From Roseospirillum parvum (GTDB lineage Bacteria > Pseudomonadota > Alphaproteobacteria > Rhodospirillales > Rhodospirillaceae), in the NCBI RefSeq assembly GCF_900100455.1, contig NZ_FNCV01000003.1:326916-390915 (forward strand): 64,000 nt of DNA, in the 5' to 3' direction. The position numbers and the translations under genes are program-made. Shown piece by piece: positions 1 to 9,821 of the stretch (the stretch's first letter is position 1; every line of letters starts with the position of its first letter). Under the pieces are notes generated by a model. The model saw only the letters and a program-made list of their open reading frames with translations, did not search any database and had not been told where the DNA came from.

Positions 1-562
1 TGAGGCGCCAGATGTTGTCCACCCGCTCGAAGATCAGCGACACCGACGACGGCTTGCCATCGGCCTTCATCATCAGGGCCTCGGCGGTCCAGCCCAGGCC
101 CCGGGTCGGGCCGAGCTGGATGGTCTCCACCCCCTGGCGGCCGAACAGCCCGGCGCCCAGCGCCAGGGCAGCCAACTGGCGACCGTGGGCCGCTTTCAGG
201 GTCTCGGCGTCATGGGTCAGGCGCAGGCGCAGGACCAGGATCTGATCGGCGATGGCCAGACTCTTGACCTCCTCGGCCGAGGCATACAGGGCGGCGTTGC
301 GGATGCTGGCCAGCACCGGCCAGGAACTGGGCGAAACCAGGGCCGCCGCCGAATCATAGTCCTCGTCCTGCAGGGCGATGCGGAAGGCGTCGAACGACGT
401 CTTCAGCGCCGCGTCCTCGGCCTCGGACAGCGGACCGGGCTTTACCTGACGCATCTCGGGCGCCTGATCGGCGGGTGGCTCCTCGGCCCCGGCGGGCAGC
501 GCCGGCGCGGTGGCGAGCAGGGCGAACAGACCAAGGATCGGCAACAGGAGGCGAGCGGACAC
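1..562 (-). CDS. Secreted protein of unknown function (3' end beyond window)
   Basis: A reading frame with a GTG start at 562-560 stays open to the left edge, giving 187 codons; the C-terminus lies outside the window. A ribosome site (AAGGAA) sits about 10 nt upstream of the GTG. The first 25 residues form a clear signal peptide (LLLPILGLFALLATAPALP, then AGAEE), so the protein is probably exported. The mature part begins with an acidic segment and a helical stretch (DAFRIALQDEDYDSAAALV) that resembles small alpha-helical periplasmic repeats. No family was recognised. It lies 39 nt downstream of pdhC on the same strand, so it may be co-transcribed with the pdh genes. Confidence 0.6.
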   Translation of the reverse strand, partial: MSARLLLPILGLFALLATAPALPAGAEEPPADQAPEMRQVKPGPLSEAEDAALKTSFDAFRIALQDEDYDSAAALVSPSSWPVLASIRNAALYASAEEVKSLAIADQILVLRLRLTHDAETLKAAHGRQLAALALGAGLFGRQGVETIQLGPTRGLGWTAEALMMKADGKPSSVSLIFERVDNIWRL

Positions 563-601
563 GGTTGAAATTCCTTGTTCAGGGAGTGACGACGCCGGAG
601 T

Positions 602-1924
602 CTACAGCATCAGGGTGATCGGGTCCTCGATCAAACCCTTGAGGCGGGCCATGAAGGCCGCCGCCACGGCGCCGTCGATGCAGCGGTGATCGACCGCAAG
701 GTTGAGGCTGAGCACGGTGCCCACGGCCAACTCGTCGCCGCGCACCACGGGCCGGCGCTCCCCCGCCCCGACCGACAGGATACCCCCCTGCGGCGGGTTG
801 AGGATGGAGGTGAAGCTCTTCACCCCGAACATGCCCATGTTGGAGATGGTGAAGGTGCCGCCGCTGTATTCCTCCGGGGTCAGCTTGCCGGCGCGCGCCT
901 TCTCGGCCAGCCGGCGCGCCTCGGCATGCAGGGTGGACAGGCTCTTGGCCGGCACGTCGCGGATCACCGGGGTGATCAGGCCGTCGTCCAGGGCCACCGC
1001 CAGCGCGATGTCGACCCGCGAGAAGTGCAGGATCGCCGCCTCGGTGAAGGCGACGTTGCAGCGCGGCTCGGCGACAAGGGCGGCGCCGGTGGCCTTGACG
1101 ATCAGATCGTTGACCGAGATCCGGTCGGCCTTGTCGGCGATGCGGCCGTTGAGGTCGGCCCTGAGGCGCAGCAGCGGATCGAGGTCCACATCAATGGCGA
1201 CGCTGAAATGCGGCACGTCCCGCGCCGAGGCGGTGAGCCGCCGGGCGATGGTGCGGCGCATGGAGGAATGGGGTTTGGCCTCGTGGGGCGGCAGGCCGAA
1301 CAGCAGAGGATCGTCGGCTTGCGGCGTCTCGGGCGCCTCGGCCTGTGTCTTGCCGGCCGCCGGTTGGGGAGCCGTCCCGCCGGCCTCGACCGCCGCCTCG
1401 ATATCGGCCTTGAGGATGCGCCCGCGCGGCCCGCGCCCGGACAGGGCGGCCAGATCGATGCCATGGCGCGCCGCCAGCCGGCGGGCCAGCGGCGAGGCGA
1501 AGACGCGCGACCGGTCGGCCGGCGGGGTGGCCGGACCAGGGGCGGGCCGCGGCGCCTTGGAGGCACCTTTCGGGGCATCGTCCTTGGCGGCGGGAGTCTC
1601 GGCCTGGGGGGACGGCGGCGGCTGCGGGCCCGCCTGTGCCGGCTCCGCGTCCAGCGCCGCCGCATCCTCACCCTCGGCCAGCAGGCGGGCGATGGGGGTG
1701 TTGACCGCCACTCCCTCGGTGCCCTCGGGCACCAGGATGCGGCCCAGGGTCCCCTCCTCCACCGCTTCCATTTCCATGGTCGCCTTGTCGGTCTCGATCT
1801 CGGCCAGAAGATCGCCCGCCGCCACCGGGTCGCCTTCGGCTTTCAGCCAGCGGGCCAGCTTGCCTTCGGTCATGGTCGGCGACAGGGCCGGCATGAGGAC
1901 ATCGATGGGCATCGGGCTTGGCAC
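602..1924 (-). CDS. pdhC: Pyruvate dehydrogenase E2, dihydrolipoamide acetyltransferase
   Basis: E2 core of the pyruvate dehydrogenase complex; it transfers the acetyl group from lipoyl-lysine to CoA in the cytoplasm. At 440 aa it shows the three expected modules: an N-terminal lipoyl domain (about 1-80) with the lipoylated lysine in [10 protein letters not shown], a proline/alanine-rich linker, a peripheral subunit-binding domain (about 140-175, [17 protein letters not shown]), and a C-terminal acyltransferase domain. The catalytic motif DHRCIDGA near the C-terminus supplies the active-site His and Asp. One lipoyl domain is usual for alphaproteobacterial E2. It is third in the pdhA-pdhB-pdhC order, 36 nt after pdhB. 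No E3 (lpd) gene is seen nearby. Confidence 0.95.
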   Translation of the reverse strand: MPSPMPIDVLMPALSPTMTEGKLARWLKAEGDPVAAGDLLAEIETDKATMEMEAVEEGTLGRILVPEGTEGVAVNTPIARLLAEGEDAAALDAEPAQAGPQPPPSPQAETPAAKDDAPKGASKAPRPAPGPATPPADRSRVFASPLARRLAARHGIDLAALSGRGPRGRILKADIEAAVEAGGTAPQPAAGKTQAEAPETPQADDPLLFGLPPHEAKPHSSMRRTIARRLTASARDVPHFSVAIDVDLDPLLRLRADLNGRIADKADRISVNDLIVKATGAALVAEPRCNVAFTEAAILHFSRVDIALAVALDDGLITPVIRDVPAKSLSTLHAEARRLAEKARAGKLTPEEYSGGTFTISNMGMFGVKSFTSILNPPQGGILSVGAGERRPVVRGDELAVGTVLSLNLAVDHRCIDGAVAAAFMARLKGLIEDPITLML

Positions 1925-1960
1925 TCCCCCCTGGGGTTGGATCGGGTGGTGAACGGGACG

Positions 1961-3427
1961 TCAGTAGCGCCCCTGGCAGACGGCGCGTGCCGCCTCGGCG
2001 ACCCGTTCGGCATCGGGCAGGGCGAGGCGTTCCAGGTTGGCGGCGTAGGGCAGCGGCACATCGGCCCCGGCCACCCGGGCGACCGGGGCGTCCAGCCAGT
2101 CGAAGGCCTTTTCCATGACGGCGGCGGCGATCTCGGCGCCGATGCCGGCCACCGGCCAGCCTTCCTCGACGGTGACCAGCCGGTTGGTCTTCTTCACCGA
2201 GGCGACAATGGCCGGCAGGTCGAGCGGGCGCAGGGTGCGCAGGTTGATCACCTCGGCCTCGATGCCCTCGCCGGCCAGACTCTCGGCCGCCTCCAGGGCC
2301 ACCCCGACCATGCGCGAGAAGGCGACGATGGTCACCGCCTCGCCCGGCCGCTCGACGCGCGCCCGGCCGATGGGCAGGACCCACTCGGGGTCCTCGGGCA
2401 CCGGGCCGGTCTGGCCATAGAGCAGCTCGTGCTCCAGGCAGATCACCGGGTTGGGATCGCGGATGGCGGCCTTCAGCAGCCCCTTGGCGTCGGCCGCCGA
2501 CCACGGCGCCACCACCTTGAGGCCCGGCACGTGGGCATACCACGAGGCGTAACACTGGCTGTGCTGGGCACCGACCCGAGAGGCGGCGCCGTTGGGCCCC
2601 CGGAAGACGATCGGGCAGCCCATCTGGCCGCCCGCCATGTACAGCGTCTTGGCCGCCGAGTTGATGATCTGGTCGACGGCCTGCATGGCGAAGTTGAAGG
2701 TCATGAACTCGACCACCGGCTTCAGGCCGCCGAAGGCCGCGCCCACCCCCAGACCGGCGAAGCCGTGCTCGGTGATCGGGGTGTCGATCACCCGTTTGCC
2801 GCCGAATTCCGCCAACAGGCCCTGGGTGACCTTGTAGGCCCCCTGGTACTCGGCCACTTCCTCGCCCATCACGAAGACCGCGTCGTCGCGCCGCATTTCC
2901 TCGGCCATGGCGTCGCGCAGGGCCTGACGGACGCTGGTTTCCGGGCTGTCGCCCTGGGGCGTCGGATCGGGCGTGTCGTCCGGTGGGCTGTAGGCGGTGG
3001 TGGTGCGGATCAGCCCGGCCACCGGATCGTCATCCTGGGCCAGATCGTCCGTGGGGGCCGACTTCGCCGCCGCCGGGGGCGCGGCGGGCTTCTCCGCCGG
3101 CTGGTCCGCCGACTGGTCGTCGGGCTGGGCCGGTTGAGGCGGGGCCTCGGCCGGCGGGGCGTCGTCGAGCGCCGATTTGTCCTCGCCCTCGCCCAGCAGA
3201 CGGGCGATGGGGGTGTTGACCGCCACCCCCGTGGTGCCGGCGGGGACCAGAATCTGGCCCAGGGTGCCCTCGTCGGTGGCTTCCATTTCCATGGTCGCCT
3301 TGTCGGTCTCGATCTCGGCCAGAAGGTCGCCCGCCGCCACCGGGTCGCCTTCCGTCTTCAGCCAGCGGGCCAGCGTGCCCTCGGTCATGGTCGGCGAGAG
3401 CGCCGGCATCAGCACGTCAATGGGCAT
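1961..3427 (-). CDS. pdhB: Pyruvate dehydrogenase E1 beta subunit with N-terminal lipoyl domain
   Basis: Beta subunit of the thiamine-diphosphate-dependent E1 that decarboxylates pyruvate. At 488 aa it is longer than ordinary E1-beta (about 330 aa) because residues 1-80 are a full lipoyl domain ([10 protein letters not shown] again), joined by an Ala/Pro/Asp-rich linker (about 85-165) to the transketolase-like beta domain ([17 protein letters not shown] onward, with [16 protein letters not shown]). This architecture is known from several alphaproteobacteria such as Sinorhizobium and Zymomonas. Its lipoyl domain is nearly identical to that of the neighbouring E2, so the two probably share a duplicated origin. 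It starts 55 nt after pdhA ends. Confidence 0.95.
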   Translation of the reverse strand: MPIDVLMPALSPTMTEGTLARWLKTEGDPVAAGDLLAEIETDKATMEMEATDEGTLGQILVPAGTTGVAVNTPIARLLGEGEDKSALDDAPPAEAPPQPAQPDDQSADQPAEKPAAPPAAAKSAPTDDLAQDDDPVAGLIRTTTAYSPPDDTPDPTPQGDSPETSVRQALRDAMAEEMRRDDAVFVMGEEVAEYQGAYKVTQGLLAEFGGKRVIDTPITEHGFAGLGVGAAFGGLKPVVEFMTFNFAMQAVDQIINSAAKTLYMAGGQMGCPIVFRGPNGAASRVGAQHSQCYASWYAHVPGLKVVAPWSAADAKGLLKAAIRDPNPVICLEHELLYGQTGPVPEDPEWVLPIGRARVERPGEAVTIVAFSRMVGVALEAAESLAGEGIEAEVINLRTLRPLDLPAIVASVKKTNRLVTVEEGWPVAGIGAEIAAAVMEKAFDWLDAPVARVAGADVPLPYAANLERLALPDAERVAEAARAVCQGRY

Positions 3428-3482
3428 GGGGCTCGGGTGTCCCTTTTCTGTCGGGCCCGGTTTTTGTCAGGCCCGGTTTCCA

Positions 3483-4541
3483 TCAGGCTTCGATGAGAAT
3501 GTCGGTGAACAGTTGGTCGGGGTCGGGTTCCGGGCTGTCCTGGGCAAAGGTGGCGGCGGCGTTGACCACTTCCTTGATCTCGCGGTCGATGGCCTTGAGG
3601 CCGTCCTCGTCCAGATGGCCGCCGTCGAGCAGCAGGGCGCGCACCTTGTCGATGGGGTCCTGCTCGGAGCGGATCTTGTTGACCTCCTCGCGCGAGCGGT
3701 ACTTGGCCGGGTCGGACATGGAGTGGCCGCGATAGCGATAGGTGCCCATCTCCAGGATCATCGGCCCCTTGCCGGCCCGGGCATGGCTGGCGGCTTCCAG
3801 GGCGGCGTCGCGCACCGCCACCACGTCCATGCCGTCGACCCCCTGGCCGGGGATGCCATAGCCCTCGCCGCGCCGGAACAGTTCGCCCCGAGCGGCGTGG
3901 CGGGCCACCGAGGTGCCCATGCCATAACGGTTGTTCTCGATCACATAGACCACCGGCAGCGACCACAGGGCGGCCATGTTGAAGGATTCGTAGACCTGCC
4001 CCTGGTTGACCGCGCCATCGCCCAGATAGGTGAAGCACACCCCGCCGTCCTCGCGGTAGCGGTGCGAGAAGGCCAGCCCGCTGCCGATCGGCACCTGCGC
4101 CCCGACGATCCCGTGGCCGCCGAAGAAGCCCTTGTCGCGGCTGAACATGTGCATGGAGCCGCCCTTGCCGGCCGAATAGCCGTCGCGGCGGCCGGTCAAC
4201 TCGGCCATCACCCCGTTGGGGTCCATGCCGGTGGCCAGCATGTGGCCGTGGTCGCGGTAGCTGGTGACCACCGTGTCGCCCGGCTCGGCGGCCGCCTGCA
4301 CGCCGACGACCACCGCTTCCTGGCCGATGTAGAGGTGGCAGAAACCGCCGATCAGGCCCATCCCGTAAAGCTGGCCGGCCTTCTCCTCGAAGCGGCGGAT
4401 GAGCAGCATGTCGCGCAGCCAGGAAACCAGTTCGTCCTTGTCCGGTCCCTGCTTGCCCGGACCCTGCTTGCTCGGCCCCTTGCGGCGGCGGCCCTTGGCG
4501 GGGCCGCTGTTGCGGCCCTGGGCTGACGTCTGCTCGGCCAT
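3483..4541 (-). CDS. pdhA: Pyruvate dehydrogenase E1 alpha subunit
   Basis: Alpha subunit of E1 (352 aa); it binds thiamine diphosphate and, with PdhB, converts pyruvate to acetyl groups on E2. The N-terminal 40 residues are a Lys/Gly/Pro-rich low-complexity leader (QGRNSGPAKGRRRKG), followed by the conserved core: LLIRRFEEKAGQLYGMG, GFCHLYIGQEA, the ThDP-binding GDGAVNQGQVYESFNMA with ENNRYGMGTS, and the phosphorylation-loop-like RYRGHSMSDP. The ATG is preceded by AAGGGA at a good distance. First gene of the pdh operon; a 225-nt gap with mildly A+T-rich DNA (4660-4700) separates it from ftsB and probably holds the promoter. Confidence 0.96.
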   Translation of the reverse strand: MAEQTSAQGRNSGPAKGRRRKGPSKQGPGKQGPDKDELVSWLRDMLLIRRFEEKAGQLYGMGLIGGFCHLYIGQEAVVVGVQAAAEPGDTVVTSYRDHGHMLATGMDPNGVMAELTGRRDGYSAGKGGSMHMFSRDKGFFGGHGIVGAQVPIGSGLAFSHRYREDGGVCFTYLGDGAVNQGQVYESFNMAALWSLPVVYVIENNRYGMGTSVARHAARGELFRRGEGYGIPGQGVDGMDVVAVRDAALEAASHARAGKGPMILEMGTYRYRGHSMSDPAKYRSREEVNKIRSEQDPIDKVRALLLDGGHLDEDGLKAIDREIKEVVNAAATFAQDSPEPDPDQLFTDILIEA

Positions 4542-4766
4542 CGGCTGGGCTTCCCTTGTTGTTCCGGACGCTGGGCCATCACCGGCTGGCGATGCACCGG
4601 ACCCGGGCGGGCACGCCGCGGACCCCTGCGGCAGAGATGTGGCAAGGCCCTTGCGGAATCAAGGCGATCCGGGAATAAAACTTTGTTTTGCAATGCACAA
4701 GCAATCAAGCCGACATGCTGCGTCGCAGCATCCAGGGAGCATCCCGGAAGCCGCCAGAGGCGCCGC

Positions 4767-5114
4767 TCACTGCCCCTCGTCGAGCCCCTCGCCCGGCACC
4801 AGCGGCACCACCCGCTCGCCCGGATAGCCCATGCCCAGGCGGCGCCGGGCCAATTCCTCGACCATGTCGGCATCCAGCGAGTCGGGGCGCAGCAGGCGCA
4901 CCCGCTCGGCCAGTTCGGCCCGCTGGGCGGCCAGCCCGGCGGCCTCGACGCGGGCCTGCTCCAGTTCCTGGCGCACCTGCCACCAGCGCAGCAGGCCGCG
5001 ATCGCCATGCACCGTGTGGAAGCCGAAGTAGACCACCGCCACGGCCCCGATCATGGGGCCCACGGCGCGGCGCAGTCTGTCCTTGAGGTCGCTGTGGGTC
5101 GGGCGCATGGCCAA
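4767..5114 (-). CDS. ftsB: Septum formation initiator FtsB/DivIC family protein
   Basis: Small bitopic division protein (115 aa) of the FtsB/DivIC family, expected to join FtsL and FtsQ at the septum. Residues about 17-38 form one membrane helix (MIGAVAVVYFGFHTVHG), followed by a predicted coiled coil (about 45-80: VRQELEQARVEAAGLAAQR) and the family's C-terminal pattern LRPDSLDADMVEELARRRLG. Length is normal. A location just upstream of pdhA is common in alphaproteobacteria. Assignment rests on architecture and the C-terminal motif. Confidence 0.85.
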   Translation of the reverse strand: MAMRPTHSDLKDRLRRAVGPMIGAVAVVYFGFHTVHGDRGLLRWWQVRQELEQARVEAAGLAAQRAELAERVRLLRPDSLDADMVEELARRRLGMGYPGERVVPLVPGEGLDEGQ

Positions 5115-5130
5115 CCCAGGGAATCACCAA

Positions 5131-5175
5131 CCCGACTCGGCGTCAAGTCAAGTTTTCCGCCGAGTCGGGCTTTTT
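5131..5175. terminator. Perfect 12-bp stem hairpin between mlycD and ftsB
   Basis: Positions 5131-5142 (CCCGACTCGGCG) pair perfectly with 5158-5169, leaving a 15-nt loop. On the plus strand the stem is followed by C and five Ts; on the minus strand, the direction of the flanking genes, there is no T-run after the stem. It lies between the malonyl-CoA decarboxylase stop (5194) and the ftsB start (5114). The best reading is a mlycD 3' hairpin or a bidirectional terminator. Confidence 0.6.
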
Positions 5176-5193
5176 GTCCCGGGGTCTTTCGCC

Positions 5194-6684
5194 CTACCCC
5201 TCGGCGAGGTTGCGGATGGCCGAGGACACGGGGATGCGCCCCTGGCCGGTATAGGACTCGTGGTTCTTCTCGATCTCGTTCAGCTTGTAGAGGTAGTTGA
5301 CCATCATGCCGGCCGAGCGGGTCAGGCCGTTGGTCGAGGTGTCGGCCATCCAGTTCAGGCGCTCCAGGCGCGCCCCGTTGGTCAGATGGAAGTGGGCCAC
5401 CGGGTCGAGCGCCGTCGGCGGGCCTTCGGCCGGCACGCCGTCGCGTGGCGAGCGCTTCTCCAGGTACAGATAGCGCGCCGCCAGCCGTTGCAGCAGCGGC
5501 TTGACGGCCGCCGCCGTGGCCTCGTCGGACAGCCAGTCGGAGTGGCCCAGCACCTCGGCGAGCATGGTCGAGGGGGCCTCTTCCCAGTCCTTGCCGAGGG
5601 CCTTCAGGGTCTTGCGCTCGGCATTGGTGAGCAGGGCCTCGATCCCCTCGCCGGCCAGCCGGGCGTCGAGCCAGGCCCTGAAGCCGGGGATCGGCGACAG
5701 GGTGGCGAAGGTCTTGAGGTTGGGGAACTCGGTGCTCAGCTCCTGCACCACCCGCTTGATCAGGAAGTTGCCAAAGCTGATCCCGGCCAGCCCGCGCTGG
5801 GCGTTGGAGATGGAATAGAAGATCGCCGTGTCGGCCTTGGTCGGGTCGAGCACCGGGGCTTCCTCGTCGAGCAGCGCCTGGATGCTGTCGGAGATGCCAC
5901 CGACCAGGGCCACCTGCACGAAGATCAGCGGCTCCTCGGGCATGCGCGGGTGGAAGAAGGCGTACAGCCGACGGTCCGAGTCGAGGCGGTTCTTGAGGTC
6001 CTGCCAACTGTCGATGCGGTGCACCGCCTCGTAGGCGATGATCTTTTCCAGCACCGCCGCCGGCGAGCGCCAGGTCAGCCGCTCCAGGTTCAGGAAACCA
6101 ACATCGAACCAGTTGGTCAAAAGGTCCTTCAACTCGCCCTGCAGGGCCTTCAGGGCCGGGTCGCGACGCGACAGGCGCAGCAGTTCGGCCCGCATGTCGA
6201 CCAGGAAGTGCACCCCCTCGGGCAGGGCATTGAACTGGGTCATCAGGCGGACGCGCGGCGGCTGCAGGGCCTGGCGCACCCGATGCGCCGCCCGGGCCAG
6301 GGCCGTGCCGTCCTCCGGGTTGGTCGACTGATAGGCGGCCATGGCGGCCAGCGCCGCGTCGCGGTCGGGGCCGTACTCGGCGGCCAGCAGATGCAGGAAG
6401 CGGGCCCGCCCCTCCTCGTTCAGGCCGGTGTAGGCGCGCCCCAGGGCGGCCGCCCGCTGGCGCGCCGAAACCTCGCCGCCCAGACCCTCCAGACAGGCCT
6501 CCATCTGGGCCTGGACGCGCATCAGGTCGGACTCCGGCAGCCCCGGCTTGAGGTCGGACAGATCGCTGCGCCCGCCCCCCACGTAGCCGTGCCAGAGCCG
6601 GGAAAAGCGCTCCATGAAGCCAAGCCCGCCCGTCCCTTGCGGGGATTCGGGAGGCGCCGTTTCGGTGATCGTCTCGCTGGCCAT
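5194..6684 (-). CDS. mlycD: Malonyl-CoA decarboxylase
   Basis: Converts malonyl-CoA to acetyl-CoA and CO2. The 496-residue product carries the family signatures: the helical N-terminal half, then LSPIPGF (serine of the proposed catalytic pair, about residue 270) and FHLTNGARLERLNW (the histidine, about residue 400), followed by STNGLTRSAGMMVNYLY near the C-terminus. The ATG at 6684 (MASETITE) was chosen over an upstream in-frame start at 6729 because a GAGAGG site precedes it and the added residues look non-coding. It stands alone, without matABC transport or synthetase genes, so a role in lipid or malonate housekeeping is inferred. Confidence 0.9.
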   Translation of the reverse strand: MASETITETAPPESPQGTGGLGFMERFSRLWHGYVGGGRSDLSDLKPGLPESDLMRVQAQMEACLEGLGGEVSARQRAAALGRAYTGLNEEGRARFLHLLAAEYGPDRDAALAAMAAYQSTNPEDGTALARAAHRVRQALQPPRVRLMTQFNALPEGVHFLVDMRAELLRLSRRDPALKALQGELKDLLTNWFDVGFLNLERLTWRSPAAVLEKIIAYEAVHRIDSWQDLKNRLDSDRRLYAFFHPRMPEEPLIFVQVALVGGISDSIQALLDEEAPVLDPTKADTAIFYSISNAQRGLAGISFGNFLIKRVVQELSTEFPNLKTFATLSPIPGFRAWLDARLAGEGIEALLTNAERKTLKALGKDWEEAPSTMLAEVLGHSDWLSDEATAAAVKPLLQRLAARYLYLEKRSPRDGVPAEGPPTALDPVAHFHLTNGARLERLNWMADTSTNGLTRSAGMMVNYLYKLNEIEKNHESYTGQGRIPVSSAIRNLAEG

Positions 6685-6806
6685 GCCCTGCCTCTCTGCT
6701 GCGAGCGATGGCCACTCCGGCCACCGCACATCACGGATTGTTTCCGATTATTTCAGTCCTCAGTGTTACCAGAGCAAGGGGCTCGGACAAGAAGGAAGTT
6801 TTCGGG

Positions 6807-8297
6807 TCAGCGCGGATCGGGCGCCCCGAACAGGTGGCGCAGCACCCCGGGCAAGGCCTCCGGCAGGTCCTCGGCGATCAGCCCCGGGCCGACCGCCCGG
6901 CCCGCCGCCCCATGCAGCCAGACGGCGGCGCAGGTGGCCTCGAAGGGTGCCATGCCCTGGGCCAGGAGGCCGAGGACGAAACCGGCCAGCACATCGCCGG
7001 TGCCGGCGCTGGCCAGATCGGGCACCGCGTTGGCATTGATCACGGCCCGGCCATCGGGCGCCGCCACCACGCTGTCGAAAGCCTTGAGGACGACCACCGC
7101 GCCGCTGCGCCGGGCCGCCGCGCGCGTCGCCTCCAGGCGGCCCAGGCGGGCCGGGTCGAGGTCGGGAAAAAGGCGGGCGAACTCACCGCCATGGGGAGTC
7201 AGCACGGCCGGCCCGCGCACCGCCCTGAACAGGCTTTGCGGGGCCTCGGCGAAGCTGGTCAGGGCGTCGGCATCCAGCACCACCGGGCGGCCGCTGGCCA
7301 GCACCGTCAGCACACGACCGGCCAGCACCTCGCCGGCCCCGCCGCCGGGCCCGAGCAGCCAGGCGTTGAGGCGGGAGTCGGTGAGCAGGGCATCCAGATC
7401 GCCCGGACCATCCAGCGGGCGCACCATCACCCCCGGCTGGTCGCCGGCATAGAGGGCATGGACCGCCGCCGGGGCGGCCACGCTGAGCAGCCCGGCGCCG
7501 ACCCGCCGCGCCGCCCGGGCGGCCAGCCGGCCGGCCCCGGTCAGCCGCCCGCCGCCGACCACCAGGGCGTGGCCCCGGCTGTACTTGTGGCCCGCCGGGT
7601 CGGGCCGGGGCAGCGTCCACAGGGCCGGGTCGTTGAGCCACAGGCGGCCGTCCTGGGCGGCCACGGCGGCCTCGGGGATGCCGATGTCGGCGACCACCAG
7701 TTCGCCCCTCTTGAGCCGTCCCGGCAGCAGCCAGTGGCCCGGCTTGGCGCGGGCGAAGGTGACGGTCAGCGCGCAGTCGGGCGCCTCCCCCAACGCCAGC
7801 CCGGTGTCGCCGGCGATGCCGCTCGGCAGGTCGACCGCCACCACCGGCAGCCGGCGCTGGCCCAGGGCGGCGATCACCTCGGCCGCCACGCCCTCCAGAG
7901 GCCGGGTCAGGCCGGCCCCGAACAGGGCATCGACGGCCAGCCCGGCGCCCTCCAGCAGAGCCGGCGAGAGGGGCTCGACGGGACCGGCCCAGGCGTCGCG
8001 CATGTGGGCCGCGTCGCCTGTCAGGGCCGCCGGGTCGCCGAGCAGCCCCAGGCGCACCGGCCAGCCCGCCTCGGCCAGCCGGCGGGCGATCACGAAGCCG
8101 TCGCCGCCGTTGTTCCCAGGGCCGCAGAGCACCGCCACCGGGCCGCGCGCGAAACGGGCGGTCAGCGCCTCGACCACCCGCTGGCCGGCGTTTTCCATCA
8201 ACCTGATGCCGGGCACCCCGGCCACGGCGGCGGCGTGGTCGGCGGCGGCGCTCTCGGCCACGGTCAGCAGGCGCAGCGCGGCGCTGGGGTCGGACAT
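6807..8297 (-). CDS. nnr: Bifunctional NAD(P)HX epimerase/dehydratase
   Basis: Repairs hydrated NAD(P)H: the N-terminal half (about 1-210) is the NAD(P)HX epimerase (YjeF_N) with NNGGDGFVIARRLAEAGWPV, and the C-terminal half (about 225-496) is the ATP/ADP-dependent dehydratase (ribokinase-like fold) with RGHALVVGGG, LTPHGGEFARLFPD and the anion-hole/active-site motif SAGTGDVLAGFV. Length (496 aa) fits the fused enzyme. The ATG at 8297 is used; the 63 codons upstream overlap the divergent promoter region and look non-coding. It is divergent from the amino-acid oxidase gene, with 148 nt between. Confidence 0.93.
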   Translation of the reverse strand: MSDPSAALRLLTVAESAAADHAAAVAGVPGIRLMENAGQRVVEALTARFARGPVAVLCGPGNNGGDGFVIARRLAEAGWPVRLGLLGDPAALTGDAAHMRDAWAGPVEPLSPALLEGAGLAVDALFGAGLTRPLEGVAAEVIAALGQRRLPVVAVDLPSGIAGDTGLALGEAPDCALTVTFARAKPGHWLLPGRLKRGELVVADIGIPEAAVAAQDGRLWLNDPALWTLPRPDPAGHKYSRGHALVVGGGRLTGAGRLAARAARRVGAGLLSVAAPAAVHALYAGDQPGVMVRPLDGPGDLDALLTDSRLNAWLLGPGGGAGEVLAGRVLTVLASGRPVVLDADALTSFAEAPQSLFRAVRGPAVLTPHGGEFARLFPDLDPARLGRLEATRAAARRSGAVVVLKAFDSVVAAPDGRAVINANAVPDLASAGTGDVLAGFVLGLLAQGMAPFEATCAAVWLHGAAGRAVGPGLIAEDLPEALPGVLRHLFGAPDPR

Positions 8298-8445
8298 GGC
8301 GGAAAGACTCCCGAAGGTTGGCGCGGCCCCGCCCGGACGGCTATATCGGGGCGGCGCCACCGCGCCGGGCGGGGCAGCGCCACCGCGCCGATGTGGCCGT
8401 CCGGGCGGGGCACATGGATCGCGTTCGAAAAAAAGGGTAACCGCC

Positions 8446-9714
8446 GTGCGGGTGATTGTCATCGGAGCCGGGGTGATCGGCACCACCAGCGCCTGGTATC
8501 TGGCCGCCGACGGCCATCAGGTGACGGTGCTGGAGCGCCGCCCCGGCCCGGCCGAGGAAACCAGCCGGGCCAACGGCGGGCAGATCTCGGCCAGCCACAC
8601 CGAGCCCTGGGCCAGCCCGGCCAACCTGATCCAGGCCATCGGCTGGCTGGGCCGGCGCGACGCCCCGCTGGTCCTGCCGTGGTGGAAACCCGACCCCGAA
8701 CTGTGGGGCTGGCTGCTGGGATTCCTGCGCAACTGCACCCCGGGCCGGGCCCAGGCCAACCAGGCCCGGGCGCTCCGGCTGGCGGTCCACTCGCGGGTCT
8801 GCCTGGGTGCCCTGCGCGACCAGCTCGACCTTGATTACGAGCAGGCCCGGCCGGGCATCCTCAACCTCTACCGGACGCCGCAAGGCTGGACCCGGGCGCG
8901 CCGCGCGGTGCCCGCCATGCGGGCCAACGGGCTGGCCGTGGAGCCCCTGGAGGCCGCTGCCATCAAGGCCCGCGAGCCGGCCCTGGCCCATCTTGGCGAT
9001 CTGGCCGGCGGCCTGCTCAGTCCCGACGACGAGACCGGCGACGCCCACCTGTTCACCCGCGCCCTGGCCACCCACGCCGCCCAGGCCGGGGTGGGGTTCC
9101 GGTTCGACTGCCCGGTGCGCGGCTTGCTGGTCGAGGGCGGCGGGCGGCGGGTGATCGGGGTGGAAACCACCGACGGCCCCTGGCGCGCCGACGCGGTGGT
9201 GCTGGCGGCGGGCAGCTTTTCCGCCCCGCTGGCCGGCAAGGCTGGTCTTGAGCTGCCGATCTATCCGGCCAAGGGCTATTCACTGACCGTCGACACCTCG
9301 GCCACCCCGGCCGAGTATCTGCCCCGCCACAGCCTGATCGACCATCACACGCGGATGGTCTACGCCCGCCTGGGGGATCGGCTGCGCGCCGCCGGGACCG
9401 CCGAGTTGACCGGCTATGGCGACGATGTGGACCCGGGCCGCTGGGCGGTGGTGCGCGACCACGCCCGCGCCCTGCTGCCCCACGCCGGCGACTATGCCGA
9501 GGCCCAGCCGTGGGCCGGTCTGCGCCCGGCCACCCCCGACTCGTGCCCGATCATCGGCCCGGCGCCCCTGCCCGGCCTGTGGCTGAACAGCGGTCACGGC
9601 ACCCTGGGCTGGACCATGGCGGCGGGCAGCGGCCAGCTTCTGGCCGACCTGATGGCCGGCCGCGCCCCGGCCATCGAGGCTGCCGATCTGGGGTTGAACC
9701 GCGGGCGTTCCTGA
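8446..9714 (+). CDS. dadA: FAD-dependent D-amino acid dehydrogenase
   Basis: Predicted membrane-associated flavoenzyme that deaminates D-amino acids to 2-oxo acids. The 422-aa protein starts with a Rossmann FAD motif (VIGAGVIGTTSAWYLA, GxGxxG), continues with SRANGGQIS typical of the DadA branch of the DAO family, and ends with the second FAD contact (GLRPATPDSCPIIGPAP, SGHGTLGWTMAAGSGQLLADL). The start is GTG at 8446 with AAGG about 10 nt upstream; frames running further upstream are shadow of nnr. No alanine racemase gene is adjacent, so the exact substrate is inferred from the family. Confidence 0.9.
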   Translation: MRVIVIGAGVIGTTSAWYLAADGHQVTVLERRPGPAEETSRANGGQISASHTEPWASPANLIQAIGWLGRRDAPLVLPWWKPDPELWGWLLGFLRNCTPGRAQANQARALRLAVHSRVCLGALRDQLDLDYEQARPGILNLYRTPQGWTRARRAVPAMRANGLAVEPLEAAAIKAREPALAHLGDLAGGLLSPDDETGDAHLFTRALATHAAQAGVGFRFDCPVRGLLVEGGGRRVIGVETTDGPWRADAVVLAAGSFSAPLAGKAGLELPIYPAKGYSLTVDTSATPAEYLPRHSLIDHHTRMVYARLGDRLRAAGTAELTGYGDDVDPGRWAVVRDHARALLPHAGDYAEAQPWAGLRPATPDSCPIIGPAPLPGLWLNSGHGTLGWTMAAGSGQLLADLMAGRAPAIEAADLGLNRGRS

Positions 9715-9779
9715 AATTCCCCCCTGCGCGCCGAACGTTCTCGACCGATTTGGTGCGGAATTGCCGGAACACACCGTGA

Positions 9780-9796
9780 CCGCCCGAAAAGGGCGG
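9780..9796 (+). terminator. Hairpin downstream of dadA
   Basis: CCGCCC (9780-9785) pairs with GGGCGG (9791-9796) around a GAAAA loop; a T-run (TTTTTCTCT) follows 15 nt later at 9812. It sits between the convergent ends of dadA (plus) and the secreted-protein gene (minus). The delayed T-run makes it a weak intrinsic terminator candidate. Confidence 0.45.
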
Positions 9797-9821
9797 CCCC
9801 CGGGGAACGGATTTTTCTCTA

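Noticed and set aside
1961..3427. Suspicion that the lipoyl domain on E1-beta is a misjoined assembly of E2
   Set aside because: E1-beta with an N-terminal lipoyl domain is an established alphaproteobacterial form, and the frame is continuous.
686..3496. A 936-codon plus-strand open frame opposite pdhC and pdhB
   Set aside because: It is the antisense shadow of two clear genes in very G+C-rich DNA; the product is low-complexity Arg/Gly/His with no domain.
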